This document shows, one piece after another, positions 18,496 to 28,107 of a stretch of DNA of 43,058 nucleotides; position 1 is the stretch's first letter; every line of letters begins with the position of its first letter. Origin of the DNA: Rhizobium sp. ASV20 (GTDB lineage: Bacteria; Pseudomonadota; Alphaproteobacteria; Rhizobiales; Rhizobiaceae); NCBI RefSeq assembly GCF_016429015.1, contig NZ_JAELTU010000052.1, forward strand, positions 1-43,058, written 5' to 3'. Made by a program: the position numbers and the translations under genes. The notes under the pieces are model-generated. The model saw nothing but the letters and a program-made list of their open reading frames with translations. It had not been told where the DNA came from and did not search any database.

Positions 18496-19251
18496 TCAGG
18501 CTGCAGCTCCGATGATGTCGGCATAGCCGTTCGCTTCGAGTTCATGTGCCAGCGTCTTGTCGCCCGACTTGATCACCTGGCCCTTGTAAAGAACGTGAAC
18601 GGTATCCGGAACGATGTAGTCCAGCAGGCGCTGATAGTGGGTGATGACGATCACGGCACGATCGGGCGAGCGCAGCGCATTGACGCCATCGGCGACGATC
18701 TTCAGCGCGTCGATGTCGAGGCCGGAGTCGGTCTCGTCGAGTACGCAAAGCTGCGGCTCCAGCAGAGCCATCTGCAGGATTTCGGCGCGCTTCTTCTCAC
18801 CGCCGGAGAAGCCGACGTTGAGTGGGCGCTTCAACATGTCCATGTTGATCTGCAGCTTACCGGCGGCATCCTTGACGCGGCGGATGAAATCCGGCGTCGT
18901 CAGCTCGTCTTCGCCGCGCGCCTTGCGCTGTTCGTTCAAGGCAACCTTGAGGAACTGCATTGTGGCAACGCCGGGGATTTCGACCGGATACTGGAAAGCC
19001 AGGAAGATGCCCTTGGCAGCACGCTCTGCAGCGTCGAGTTCGAGAATGTTCTCGCCGTTGTAGAGGATCTCGCCTTCGGTGACTTCATAGTCGTCGCGGC
19101 CGGCGAGGATGTAAGACAGTGTCGACTTGCCGGAGCCGTTCGGACCCATGATGGCGGCAACTTCGCCAGCCTTTACGGTCAGGTTCAGGCCGCGGATGAT
19201 CTCGGTGCCGTCTTCGGCGATACGGGCGTGCAGGTTCTTGATCTCAAGCAT
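18496..19251 (-). CDS. sufC: Fe-S cluster assembly ATPase SufC
   Basis: A 251-residue ABC-type ATPase that binds SufB and SufD and powers conformational change of the scaffold. Walker A is GPNGSGKST (about residues 37-45), the ABC signature is FSGGEKKRAEI, and Walker B is CVLDETDSGLDIDAL, with the H-loop in VITHYQRLL. There are no membrane segments, as expected for this cytoplasmic ABC protein. It lies between sufB (71-bp gap) and sufD (22-bp gap). Confidence 0.97.
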   Translation of the reverse strand: MLEIKNLHARIAEDGTEIIRGLNLTVKAGEVAAIMGPNGSGKSTLSYILAGRDDYEVTEGEILYNGENILELDAAERAAKGIFLAFQYPVEIPGVATMQFLKVALNEQRKARGEDELTTPDFIRRVKDAAGKLQINMDMLKRPLNVGFSGGEKKRAEILQMALLEPQLCVLDETDSGLDIDALKIVADGVNALRSPDRAVIVITHYQRLLDYIVPDTVHVLYKGQVIKSGDKTLAHELEANGYADIIGAAA

Positions 19252-19322
19252 TTTAAAATCCTATCGCAGGAATGAATATGCGGCGCGTCTGGCGCGCCAA
19301 AGCCAATTCTGTTTCGTGGAGG

Positions 19323-20792
<1,470 letters not shown>

Positions 20793-20938
20793 TTCGTTCT
20801 CCAATCTCGCCGGATCCAAGGTCCGGCAGCTTGTCAACGTTGCGGCAGACTTATGTCTGCCCCCTATGTAGTCGGCCAAAAGGGACTTTTCATCCCGCTT
20901 GGCAAGCGGAAATTTCCATTTCCGCAAATTTGTGGCCC

Positions 20939-22105
20939 TCAGGCCGCGGCACCCGCCAGTTTGCGTCGACCCGCGATGCGGGCGAAGGCCGCAATCGCAC
21001 GATCTATATCCTCGACGCTCGTAGTCGAGCCCAGCGAAATGCGAAGCGCTCCGAGCTTCGGATCGCATCCCATCGCCATGAGCACATGACTTTCACCGAC
21101 CTTGCCCGATGAGCAGGCCGATCCGGCCGAGATAGCGACGCCTTCGAGATCGAAGGCAATCTGTCCCGTCTCGGATTTCAAACCCGGCAATGTGAAGAAG
21201 CTGGTATTCGGCACGCGCGGGCCATCCTTGCCGTGAATGATCACGTCGGATGCAGCGAGCTGCATGCCCTCTTCCAGCCGATCGCGCAGCATCGCAATCC
21301 CGGCATTGCGATCATCAAGGTTCGCGAGCGCGGCTTCCGCCGCCGCACCAAAACCAATGATCGCCAAAGTGTTTTCCGTACCCGAGCGATGGCCCTTTTC
21401 CTGGCCGCCGCCATGGATGAGCGGCTTCGGCATCAGCACCTCGCCGCGCGAGACGAGAGCGCCGGCACCCTTCGGGCCGCTGATCTTGTGCGAGGATACG
21501 ATCAGAAAATCCGCTCCGATCCTATTGATGTCAACAGGCACGCGACCGGCCGCCTGAACCGCGTCGACGACGAAAAGGCCGCCAGCGGCTTGAACTATCC
21601 GCGCGGCCTCCGCGACGGGCTGCAGGATGCCGGTCTCGTTATTGGCGAGCATGATCGCGATCATCGGCATTCCGGCCGCCTTATCATGGGCCGACAACAT
21701 CGCTTCCAGCGCGGCAAGATCGACGACGCCACCCGACGTCACCGGAATCTCGCTGATTCTATCCTTCGGAAATCGCCCGCCCTCGCGAACAGCAGGATGC
21801 TCGATCGCAGATACGTAGAGATGGCTGACGGCAAGTGGCGTTCGCCCCATGCGGAATTCCGGCGTGAGCACCATATTGGCTGCTTCGGTGGCGCCGCTGG
21901 TGAAAACCACATGCGCCGGCTCGGCACCCGTGAGGCTTGCCACCTGGCGACGCGCGGCCTCGACGGCGGCGCGCGCGGCCCTACCTTCCCCATGTACGGA
22001 ATTGGGGTTGCCCTGAATATCCATCGCACGTAGCATCGTATCCCGCGCCGCCGGATGAAGGGGCGTGGTGGCATTCCAGTCGAGATAAAGGCGCGTTATC
22101 GCCAT
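20939..22105 (-). CDS. sufS2: Cysteine desulfurase, NifS/IscS type (SufS2-like)
   Basis: A 388-residue group I cysteine desulfurase and the first gene of the suf operon. It begins with YLDWNATTPLHPAARD. The PLP lysine is K207 in IVSSHKISGPKGAGAL, and the catalytic Cys is C331 in SAGSACSSGKVGES, the long-loop context of NifS/IscS-like enzymes. In Agrobacterium the equivalent operon is sufS2BCDS1XA, so the symbol follows that usage. Having both a group I and a group II desulfurase in one suf operon is typical of this lineage. Unlike some relatives, no iscR gene lies upstream; the neighbour there is a divergent hydrolase. Confidence 0.92.
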   Translation of the reverse strand: MAITRLYLDWNATTPLHPAARDTMLRAMDIQGNPNSVHGEGRAARAAVEAARRQVASLTGAEPAHVVFTSGATEAANMVLTPEFRMGRTPLAVSHLYVSAIEHPAVREGGRFPKDRISEIPVTSGGVVDLAALEAMLSAHDKAAGMPMIAIMLANNETGILQPVAEAARIVQAAGGLFVVDAVQAAGRVPVDINRIGADFLIVSSHKISGPKGAGALVSRGEVLMPKPLIHGGGQEKGHRSGTENTLAIIGFGAAAEAALANLDDRNAGIAMLRDRLEEGMQLAASDVIIHGKDGPRVPNTSFFTLPGLKSETGQIAFDLEGVAISAGSACSSGKVGESHVLMAMGCDPKLGALRISLGSTTSVEDIDRAIAAFARIAGRRKLAGAAA

Positions 22106-22231
22106 GATCGTCTTCCTGCCTGCAGTTGCTTTGCTACTCCCGGCTCATTTTCCTTGAAATTTCAGCCGGGCATGCCTTATGACACGTTCCACACAGCGTT
22201 GAAAAAGCAACGCGCGGAACACCGCATCAAG

Positions 22232-22248
22232 TTTCGAATTGTTCTAAA
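22232..22248 (-). promoter_or_regulatory. ICE-like Irr box
   Basis: On the minus strand the site reads TTTAGAA-CAA-TTCGAAA, an inverted repeat with a single mismatch. It resembles the iron control element TTTAGAA-N3-TTCTAAA bound by the haem-responsive regulator Irr in Rhizobiales. A second TAGAAC copy lies 12 bases upstream, overlapping the candidate -10. Confidence 0.5.
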
Positions 22249-22252
22249 CTGC

Positions 22253-22282
22253 GTTCTAGAAAAGTTGAGCGCATTCGTCAAG
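22253..22282 (-). promoter_or_regulatory. Candidate suf operon promoter
   Basis: On the minus strand, TTGACG (22282-22277) and TAGAAC (22258-22253) are separated by 18 bases, a fair match to a sigma-70 promoter about 150 bases ahead of sufS2. The IRO-like box overlaps its spacer and the ICE-like box lies just downstream. No transcription start is known; this is by eye. Confidence 0.4.
22266..22282. promoter_or_regulatory. IRO-like RirA box
   Basis: TTGA-GCGCATTCG-TCAA fits exactly the iron-responsive operator pattern TGA-N9-TCA bound by RirA, with one further symmetric pair on each side. It overlaps the proposed suf promoter spacer, where repressor binding would block transcription. The core pattern is short, so position is the main support. 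Confidence 0.5.
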
Positions 22283-22338
22283 TCAACTTGCTGCGTGCCG
22301 TTGGGTTTGAACGCAGAAAAAGAAGAGCCGGAGTATCG

Positions 22339-23016
22339 ATGCCCGAAGTTATTTTCAACGGCCCCGCAGGCCGCCTTGAAGGCCGCTATCAGCCCTCGAA
22401 GGAAAAAAGCGCCCCGATCGCCATCATTCTTCATCCCCATCCGCAGTTCGGCGGCACGATGAACAACCAGGTGGTCTACCAGCTCTTCTACATGTTCCAG
22501 AAGCGCGGCTTCACTACTCTTCGCTTCAATTTCCGTGGTATCGGCCGCAGCCAGGGCGAATTCGATCACGGCGCCGGCGAGCTCTCCGATGCCGCATCGG
22601 CACTGGACTGGGTGCAGAGCCTTCACCCTGATTCGAAAAGCTGCTGGGTTGCCGGCTACTCCTTCGGCGCCTGGATCGGCATGCAGCTGCTGATGCGCCG
22701 TCCGGAGATCGAAGGCTTCATGTCGATCGCACCGCAGCCTAATATCTACGACTTCTCCTTCCTGGCGCCCTGCCCGTCGTCCGGCCTGATCATCAACGGC
22801 GATTCCGATAAGGTTGCCCCGGAAAAAGACGTCAACGGCCTCGTCGAGAAGCTGAAGACCCAGAAAGGCATCCTGATCACGCACAAGGTCGTGTCTGGCG
22901 CCAACCACTTCTTCAACGGTCAGGTCGAAACGCTGCTCGGCGAATGCGAGGACTACCTCGACCGCCGCCTGAACGGCGAACTGGTGCCTGAACCGGCAGC
23001 CAAACGCATCCGCTAA
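22339..23016 (+). CDS. Alpha/beta hydrolase (CocE/NonD-like, conserved next to suf)
   Basis: A 225-residue cytoplasmic alpha/beta hydrolase. Landmarks are HPHPQFGGTMNNQVVYQLF near the N-terminus, LRFNFRGIGRSQGEF, the nucleophile motif AGYSFGAWIG, the acid in INGDSDKVAP and the catalytic His in SGANHFFNGQ. This is the layout of the short YfhR/CocE-like hydrolases widespread in alphaproteobacteria; the substrate is unknown. ATG 22339 has GGAG (22329-22332) upstream. It is divergent from the suf operon and shares its 233-bp upstream region with the iron boxes, so it might respond to iron as well. Confidence 0.85.
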   Translation: MPEVIFNGPAGRLEGRYQPSKEKSAPIAIILHPHPQFGGTMNNQVVYQLFYMFQKRGFTTLRFNFRGIGRSQGEFDHGAGELSDAASALDWVQSLHPDSKSCWVAGYSFGAWIGMQLLMRRPEIEGFMSIAPQPNIYDFSFLAPCPSSGLIINGDSDKVAPEKDVNGLVEKLKTQKGILITHKVVSGANHFFNGQVETLLGECEDYLDRRLNGELVPEPAAKRIR

Positions 23017-23030
23017 GAGTCATCTCCTCG

Positions 23031-23075
23031 AAGAGCGTTTCCGCCGTTCTCTGAAACGCGGAAACGCTCTTTTTT
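23031..23075 (+). terminator. Rho-independent terminator after the alpha/beta hydrolase
   Basis: A 14-bp stem, AAGAGCGTTTCCGC (23031-23044) with GCGGAAACGCTCTT (23058-23071), is followed by a T run to 23075. It stands 14 bases after the stop codon. The GAGCGTTTCC arm also resembles rhizobial intergenic repeats. Confidence 0.8.
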
Positions 23076-23080
23076 ACTGA

Positions 23081-23132
23081 TTGTTTGTTCCGGCCGGAAA
23101 TTCGCTGCGCGCTTTTCCCGGAACTGCTCCTA
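23081..23132. repeat. Rhizobial intergenic repeat element
   Basis: The stretch from TTGTTTGTTCCGGCCGGAAA through CGCGCTTTTCCCGGAA to CTGCTCCTAG closely resembles a degenerate element found between genes across Rhizobium and Mesorhizobium genomes. It supplies the stop codon of the GNAT gene. A shorter inverted relative lies at 7782-7819. Confidence 0.5.
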
Positions 23133-23645
23133 GCGCGACATCCTGAAACAAAGTCCCGGAGCACCGCTGACGATGATCGGTGCTTCGTATTGCATTCCGA
23201 TCTTTTGAAGAACCCGCTGCGAAGCAAGGTTTTCCGGGTGCGTGAATGCGATGAACCGATCGGCAAAGCCGCGGCTGAAAAACCACTTCGCCAACGCGCC
23301 GGCGATCTCCGTGGCGTAACCGTTGCCCCAGGCATCCTGACGAAGCGAATAGCCGAGTTCGAACTCGCCCCGACCAATCTCCTGAAACCGCGAAAAGCCG
23401 GCGCGGCCGATAAAGCGGCCATCCTCGCGTCGCAGCATCTTGTATTTGGTCGTGCCGTCCCGCGCATGTTCATCGAACCAGCTTTTCAAGCGTTCCTCTG
23501 CCTTCTCCATAGTCCATGGAGCGGCGCCCGACAGATAGCGCGTGGTTTCGATCGACGAATGCAGCCGCTGAATCATATCGGCATCCGTGCGATCCCACAT
23601 CGTCAGAACGAGGCGTGGGGTTTCAAGAATGATGGTATCACTCAT
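23130..23645 (-). CDS. GNAT-family N-acetyltransferase (RimJ/RimL-like)
   Basis: A 171-residue GNAT acetyltransferase of the RimJ/RimL type. It begins with the family pattern ILETPRLVLTMWDRTDAD. It continues with FIGRAGFSRFQ, the acetyl-CoA-binding region LRQDAWGNGYATEIAGAL (in place of the R/Q-x-x-G-x-G/A loop) and the closing AFTHPENLASQRVLQKIG. Proteins of this type acetylate ribosomal protein N-termini, antibiotics or small amines; the substrate is not indicated. The end of the gene runs into an intergenic repeat. Confidence 0.87.
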   Translation of the reverse strand: MSDTIILETPRLVLTMWDRTDADMIQRLHSSIETTRYLSGAAPWTMEKAEERLKSWFDEHARDGTTKYKMLRREDGRFIGRAGFSRFQEIGRGEFELGYSLRQDAWGNGYATEIAGALAKWFFSRGFADRFIAFTHPENLASQRVLQKIGMQYEAPIIVSGAPGLCFRMSR

Positions 23646-23815
23646 TTGCCTGCCTGTTTCGCAATGGATTCAAAATCGCTGCAACCTATACGCCAGTATC
23701 GATCAGAAGCCGAGCGCCAAAGCACGTCGCGGTCCTTCATATCCGCATCCCGCTCCTCAAATCTCTGATTGAACGCCGCGTGACGTCAAATCGATAAGGC
23801 GGTTGCCCTGAATCC

Positions 23816-23839
23816 GAAGGCCCGCCGAAGCGGGCCTTC
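23816..23839. terminator. Bidirectional hairpin after the caspase-like gene
   Basis: GAAGGCCCGC (23816-23825) pairs perfectly with GCGGGCCTTC (23830-23839) around a CGAA loop, a very stable tetraloop stem. It lies 41 bases after the caspase-like stop. There is no long T run. The rest of the 234-bp gap (23646-23879) holds nothing else I recognise. Confidence 0.5.
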
Positions 23840-23879
23840 CTATGGCTGGTCGATATCATTGATCATCGACGGGCAGAAA

Positions 23880-26381
23880 TCAGTGACATGCTGGCAGGCC
23901 GGGCGCGCCGCACTTCTTCTTTTCCGGCGGCTTCTGCGGCGGAGGCGCAGGCGGCTTTTGCTGGACGATCTTTGGTTGAGGCTGCGGTTGCGGCCGCGGT
24001 TGAGCCTGAGGCTGCGGCCTGGGTTGAGCCTGTCGCACCGCCGGCGGCGCCTTTGCCTGAACGGCAACATGCGGCACCGGTCGTGGTTGCTGAGAGACCG
24101 CGGGATTAACCTGCCGAGGCGGCTGTGCGACAACCCGAGGCTGGCTGCTGACCTGCGGAGGGTGGTTGTTCCCAGCAGCCTTCGGCTTCGGCGGAGCCTT
24201 GGCAGCAATTGTCGGTGACGCCGGCTTCATTGCTTGCCCATGCGCGTTGGGTTTCGGTGCGGTCGCAACAGAGTTCGACGTTGCTCCAGGAACAGCCGGA
24301 GGCGCCTGGGTCTTCGCGGTCGGATTTTGTCCGTTCACGGCAGGCGATAAGGGTTGCCCCTTGGGACCGGGAAGCACATGCGCATTGGCATTCGAGCCAG
24401 GCTGGCCAGGTTTAGGCTGGTTCGCCTGAGCCGCACCGGGAGTAGCCGGAAGTTTGCCACCTGCCGGCAGCGGCTGACCGTTGGTTCCCGGAAGAGCGTG
24501 AGCATTGGCATTCGTGGCCGGTTGGCCGGGCTGGGTGGCGACAGCCGGATTATGCACGGCGTTCGGTGCGATCTGAGGCTTTTGTGCCTGGGTGGCGCCG
24601 GGTGTGGTCGGCAACTTGCCGGCAGCCGGCAACGGTTGGCCATTGGCACCGGGCAATGCATGAGCGGCATTTCCCGTCTGCATCTGTGGCTGCGCAGAAG
24701 GCGCTACGGCCGGAGCAGCTCCCGGCGCTGTTTTGACGACAGCGGCGGGATTCTGCTTCTGCAGAACCGCAGCCTTCTTCTGTACCGAAGGCGGCAAGGC
24801 AACATGGAGTGCCGCAGCACCTGCACCGGCAATAACGGCAGCCCCGACCAGTTTCTGCCCCGTCGTCAAGCCCGACGCTGCCGGAGCGGCACCGTTCTCG
24901 TTGACGGTCGTGTTGTTGACCACCGTGTTGTTCACAACGGTATTGTGGATGTTGTTGAAGATGACGTTATTTTCCGGCGGCGCGATATCGCGGGGCGGCT
25001 CGACCCATTGTGGCACGGGAACGTAAACCGGCTCCGGCAACACGTAGAGATCGACAGCCGGCGCAGGCGGCGCGAGCACGACGAAGTCCGGCGGCGGCGG
25101 AGCCAGAAAGACGACGGGCGGCGGCGGCGCATAGCCGAAGTCGGCATCGTCGAAATAAAGCACGGGCCGATCGACATAGACGATTTCCGGCGGCGGTGGC
25201 GGCGGTACGTCATACTCGATCACCGCAAACGATGGCGGCGGCTCAATCGCTGCCTCGAAATGCTCGAGCCGGCGGCGGGCATCCCATACATGCGGACCGC
25301 GCGGATAACGCCTCAGGTAAGACCAGTAGGCCTCGGGCGTATCGGCGCGCCAGGTTTCGCGCCAGGTGATCGCTTCACGACGAGCCGCCACGATGGCGCG
25401 GACGCGTTTTACCATCGCATCATTCGGATAGGCTGCCAGGAAATCCTCATAGCCTTGCAGCGTATCGCGATCGAGCGCGGCGAAGTAGGCATCGCGCTCG
25501 TCGAAATCGCGGATCGCCTTTGTCCGAATAGCGGCATTGTCGTAGCTGGAGACCTGAGCGGCCGGCGCATCGGGGCCGCGATCGAAGAAGGTGAAGACGT
25601 TCTTGAACTTGGAAGCGTCCCAGGAAATTTGCGCGCCCTTGGTCAGATCGCTGACCCGCAGGCGCGTCCGATCGAAGACATCGTCAAGCGAAAGTCCGCC
25701 AACACGGATCATTTCGGCCAGCGCATGTGCATAGGAGCCATAGGGGCCCGCCTCCTGCGGTGCGACCGTTCCGGGCGCCGCATTGAAAGCGATCAGCTGA
25801 TTGGCATCCGGATCGACCAGCGCCAAGCCGCCTGCGAGCGGCTGATTGGACTGCACGAATGGATTGGCTCTCGCCGCGTCAAGCACAACGATACTGCCGC
25901 GATTGTTCAGCGATGCCAGTGACTTGGTAAAGTCGGTGATCCGCAGCGCCTCGACCGGTACGTCGGTGGCATTGGCCATTTGCGCATCGACAGGAACGAA
26001 ATAGTTGTCGCCCTGATACTGCACCCCGTAGCCCGCCAGATAGACGAAGACAACGGTGTTGGGCCCCGATGCGTTCGCTTTCGTCAGAAAGTCCCTCATC
26101 GCGTCGCGCAAACCGTTCTGGTCGAGGTCGCGTGCTCCGATCACATCGAAGCCGGCGGCCTGCAGCGTCTGGGCGATAAGGCCGGCATCATTGGCCGGCG
26201 TTGGCAAGGCGCCTGTCTTGTAGGCGGCGTTGCCGACGACAAACGCTATTCTCTTTTCAGGGGAACCTTGCGCTCGGGCGGGGCTCATGCCCGCAAGCCC
26301 GGCAAAAGCCAACATCAAGGCGAAGAAAGCACAGATCGTCTTCTTGAACGACAATCCCATCATCGAAAGCAAAGGTGACAT
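23880..26381 (-). CDS. Exported caspase-fold protein lacking both catalytic residues
   Basis: An 833-residue protein with a signal peptide (hydrophobic stretch, cleavage near SPARAQ), then a caspase/metacaspase p20-like domain from about 44 to 270. The fold is clear (IAFVVGNAAYKTGALPTPAND, then VFVYLAGYGVQYQGDNYFVP). However, the catalytic His of the usual SGHG motif is Tyr (Y118, AGYGVQ) and the catalytic Cys of DACR is Ala (A170, LDAARANPF), so proteolysis is not expected. After it come a Pro-rich stretch (PPPPPEIVYV), an Asn/Val-rich segment (about 469-495), a hydrophobic stretch near 508-530, and Pro/Gln/Ala-rich repeats to a CGAPGLPACH end. ATG 26381 is chosen over GTG 26396; neither has a good ribosome site. 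A binding or scaffold role in the envelope is a guess. Confidence 0.85.
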   Translation of the reverse strand: MSPLLSMMGLSFKKTICAFFALMLAFAGLAGMSPARAQGSPEKRIAFVVGNAAYKTGALPTPANDAGLIAQTLQAAGFDVIGARDLDQNGLRDAMRDFLTKANASGPNTVVFVYLAGYGVQYQGDNYFVPVDAQMANATDVPVEALRITDFTKSLASLNNRGSIVVLDAARANPFVQSNQPLAGGLALVDPDANQLIAFNAAPGTVAPQEAGPYGSYAHALAEMIRVGGLSLDDVFDRTRLRVSDLTKGAQISWDASKFKNVFTFFDRGPDAPAAQVSSYDNAAIRTKAIRDFDERDAYFAALDRDTLQGYEDFLAAYPNDAMVKRVRAIVAARREAITWRETWRADTPEAYWSYLRRYPRGPHVWDARRRLEHFEAAIEPPPSFAVIEYDVPPPPPPEIVYVDRPVLYFDDADFGYAPPPPVVFLAPPPPDFVVLAPPAPAVDLYVLPEPVYVPVPQWVEPPRDIAPPENNVIFNNIHNTVVNNTVVNNTTVNENGAAPAASGLTTGQKLVGAAVIAGAGAAALHVALPPSVQKKAAVLQKQNPAAVVKTAPGAAPAVAPSAQPQMQTGNAAHALPGANGQPLPAAGKLPTTPGATQAQKPQIAPNAVHNPAVATQPGQPATNANAHALPGTNGQPLPAGGKLPATPGAAQANQPKPGQPGSNANAHVLPGPKGQPLSPAVNGQNPTAKTQAPPAVPGATSNSVATAPKPNAHGQAMKPASPTIAAKAPPKPKAAGNNHPPQVSSQPRVVAQPPRQVNPAVSQQPRPVPHVAVQAKAPPAVRQAQPRPQPQAQPRPQPQPQPKIVQQKPPAPPPQKPPEKKKCGAPGLPACH
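24345..24680 (-). repeat. Coding tandem repeats in the caspase-like protein
   Basis: Three imperfect units share the protein pattern A-H-x-L-P-G-x-x-G-Q-P-L, the first two continuing into GKLP-T-PGA. They are encoded at about 24573-24680, 24420-24511 and 24347-24398. They form an extended Pro/Ala/Gly/Gln linker, and drift between units suggests old internal duplication. Confidence 0.75.
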
Positions 26382-26668
26382 ACCGGTTTCTTTCACGAAA
26401 CATGTGGCACACAGGGGATCAACAACGAAGGGTTAGGATTCGATTCGGGCGAATACACGGCAGCTTCGGGGCGATGTTACGATGCATTCACATTGAGACG
26501 CGGTGGCTTGCAAATACCGACAGACCCCTGCCCGCCAGCCAAAACCCGGCATTCCCATTGAACCAAAATGGTGACGCGCCAGCAAATCAATGCTAAACGC
26601 GCCCGGCAACATCCAACAACAGTGAGTTTGCCGCACGTCCTTCGATGCGGCCCTGAGAGACCAAGATC

Positions 26669-27925
26669 ATGGCTGAGTTCAAATCCGATTTCCTGCGCAC
26701 ACTGCAAGAGCGTGGCTTCATTCATCAGATTTCCGATGAAACGGGCCTCGACGACCTTTTCGCCAAGGAAACCGTGACGGCCTATATCGGCTATGATCCG
26801 ACCGCATCGAGCCTGCATGTCGGCCATCTCACCCAGATCATGATGCTGCATTGGCTGCAAGCGACCGGTCACCGGCCGATCTCCCTGATGGGCGGCGGCA
26901 CCGGCATGGTTGGTGACCCCTCCTTCAAGGAAGAGGCGCGCAAGCTGATGACCATCGATATGATCGAGGACAATATCGCCTCGATCAAGCGCTGCTTCTC
27001 GAACTACCTCACCTATGGCGATGGCCCCAAGGATGCGTTGATGATCAACAACGCAGAGTGGCTCCGCTCGCTCAACTACCTCGAATTCCTGCGTGACGTC
27101 GGCCGTCATTTCTCGGTCAATCGCATGTTGTCCTTCGACAGCGTGAAGACGAGACTTGATCGCGAGCAGTCGCTATCCTTCCTCGAATTCAACTACATGA
27201 TCCTGCAGGCCTACGACTTCGTCGAACTGGCGAAGCGCTACGATTGCAGCCTACAGATGGGCGGCTCGGACCAGTGGGGCAATATCGTCAACGGCATCGA
27301 CCTCGGTCACCGCATGGGGACAAAGCAGCTCTTCGCCTTGACCTCGCCGCTGCTGACGACCTCGTCCGGCGCCAAGATGGGCAAATCGGCCTCCGGCGCC
27401 GTTTGGCTGAACGCCGACCTCCTGCCGATCTACGATTTCTGGCAGTACTGGCGCAACACTGAGGATGCCGACGTTCCGCGCTTCCTCAAGCTGTTCACCA
27501 CTCTGCCGATGGATGAGATCGCGCGGCTTTCCGCTATCGCAGGCTCCGAGCTCAACGAGGTCAAGAAGATCCTCGCAACCGAAGTCACGGCCATTCTGCA
27601 TGGCCGCGCAGCGGCCGAGCAGGCAGCGGAGACGGCGCGCAAGACGTTCGAGGAAGGCGGTCTCTCCGAGAACCTGCCTACGGTCGATGTCCCCCCTGCG
27701 GAACTCGAAGCAGGCATCGGACTGCTCTCGTTGATCGTTCGCGCCGGTCTTGCCGCTTCGAACGGCGAAGCTCGCCGTCACGTCCAAGGTGGTGCCGTCC
27801 GCATCAATGACGAGCCCGTCAGCGATGAGCGCAGGGTCATCGGCAGCGGCGAAATCACCGCCGACGGCGTCATCAAGCTATCGCTCGGCAAGAAGAAGCA
27901 CATCCTGATCCGCCCGGCTGCCTGA
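26669..27925 (+). CDS. tyrS: Tyrosyl-tRNA synthetase
   Basis: A 418-residue class I aminoacyl-tRNA synthetase that charges tRNA-Tyr. The HIGH-type motif is H50-V-G-H53 in PTASSLHVGH, the KMSKS-type loop is AKMGKSASG, and the tyrosine pocket shows YIGYDPTA, NYMILQAYDF and MGGSDQWGNIVNGIDL. An S4 RNA-binding domain closes the protein (from about 355; NGEARRHVQGGAVRINDEPV). ATG 26669 follows a weak ribosome site. The 287-bp gap upstream (26382-26668) holds no T-box-like leader or other element that I recognise. Confidence 0.97.
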   Translation: MAEFKSDFLRTLQERGFIHQISDETGLDDLFAKETVTAYIGYDPTASSLHVGHLTQIMMLHWLQATGHRPISLMGGGTGMVGDPSFKEEARKLMTIDMIEDNIASIKRCFSNYLTYGDGPKDALMINNAEWLRSLNYLEFLRDVGRHFSVNRMLSFDSVKTRLDREQSLSFLEFNYMILQAYDFVELAKRYDCSLQMGGSDQWGNIVNGIDLGHRMGTKQLFALTSPLLTTSSGAKMGKSASGAVWLNADLLPIYDFWQYWRNTEDADVPRFLKLFTTLPMDEIARLSAIAGSELNEVKKILATEVTAILHGRAAAEQAAETARKTFEEGGLSENLPTVDVPPAELEAGIGLLSLIVRAGLAASNGEARRHVQGGAVRINDEPVSDERRVIGSGEITADGVIKLSLGKKKHILIRPAA

Positions 27926-27951
27926 ACCGGCATTACGGATCGAAGACATCG

Positions 27952-27985
27952 AAGGCCGGCCTATTCAGCCGGCCTTTTCTTTTTG
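27952..27985 (+). terminator. Rho-independent terminator of tyrS
   Basis: AAGGCCGGC (27952-27960) pairs with GCCGGCCTT (27968-27976), followed by TTCTTTTT. It lies 26 bases past the tyrS stop. Confidence 0.88.
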
Positions 27986-28107
27986 CCGCTCTCCCGGCAA
28001 TCGCCTCCGTCTGCTGCGAACGGGCGAGGCCCCTTCTCCTTGACCCCACTCCCCGCCTTCACTAGCCTTCGACGATATTGATGAGATCGCGATCATGGGG
28101 GGATCAG

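Noticed and set aside
24345..24680. Repeated DNA that might be read as a CRISPR-like array
   Set aside because: Units are unequal in length, diverged and in frame with the Pro-rich protein repeat; there are no regular spacers and no cas genes.
26382..26668. Possible T-box or other leader RNA before tyrS
   Set aside because: No specifier stem, T-box sequence or terminator/antiterminator pair was seen, and T-boxes are rare in proteobacteria.
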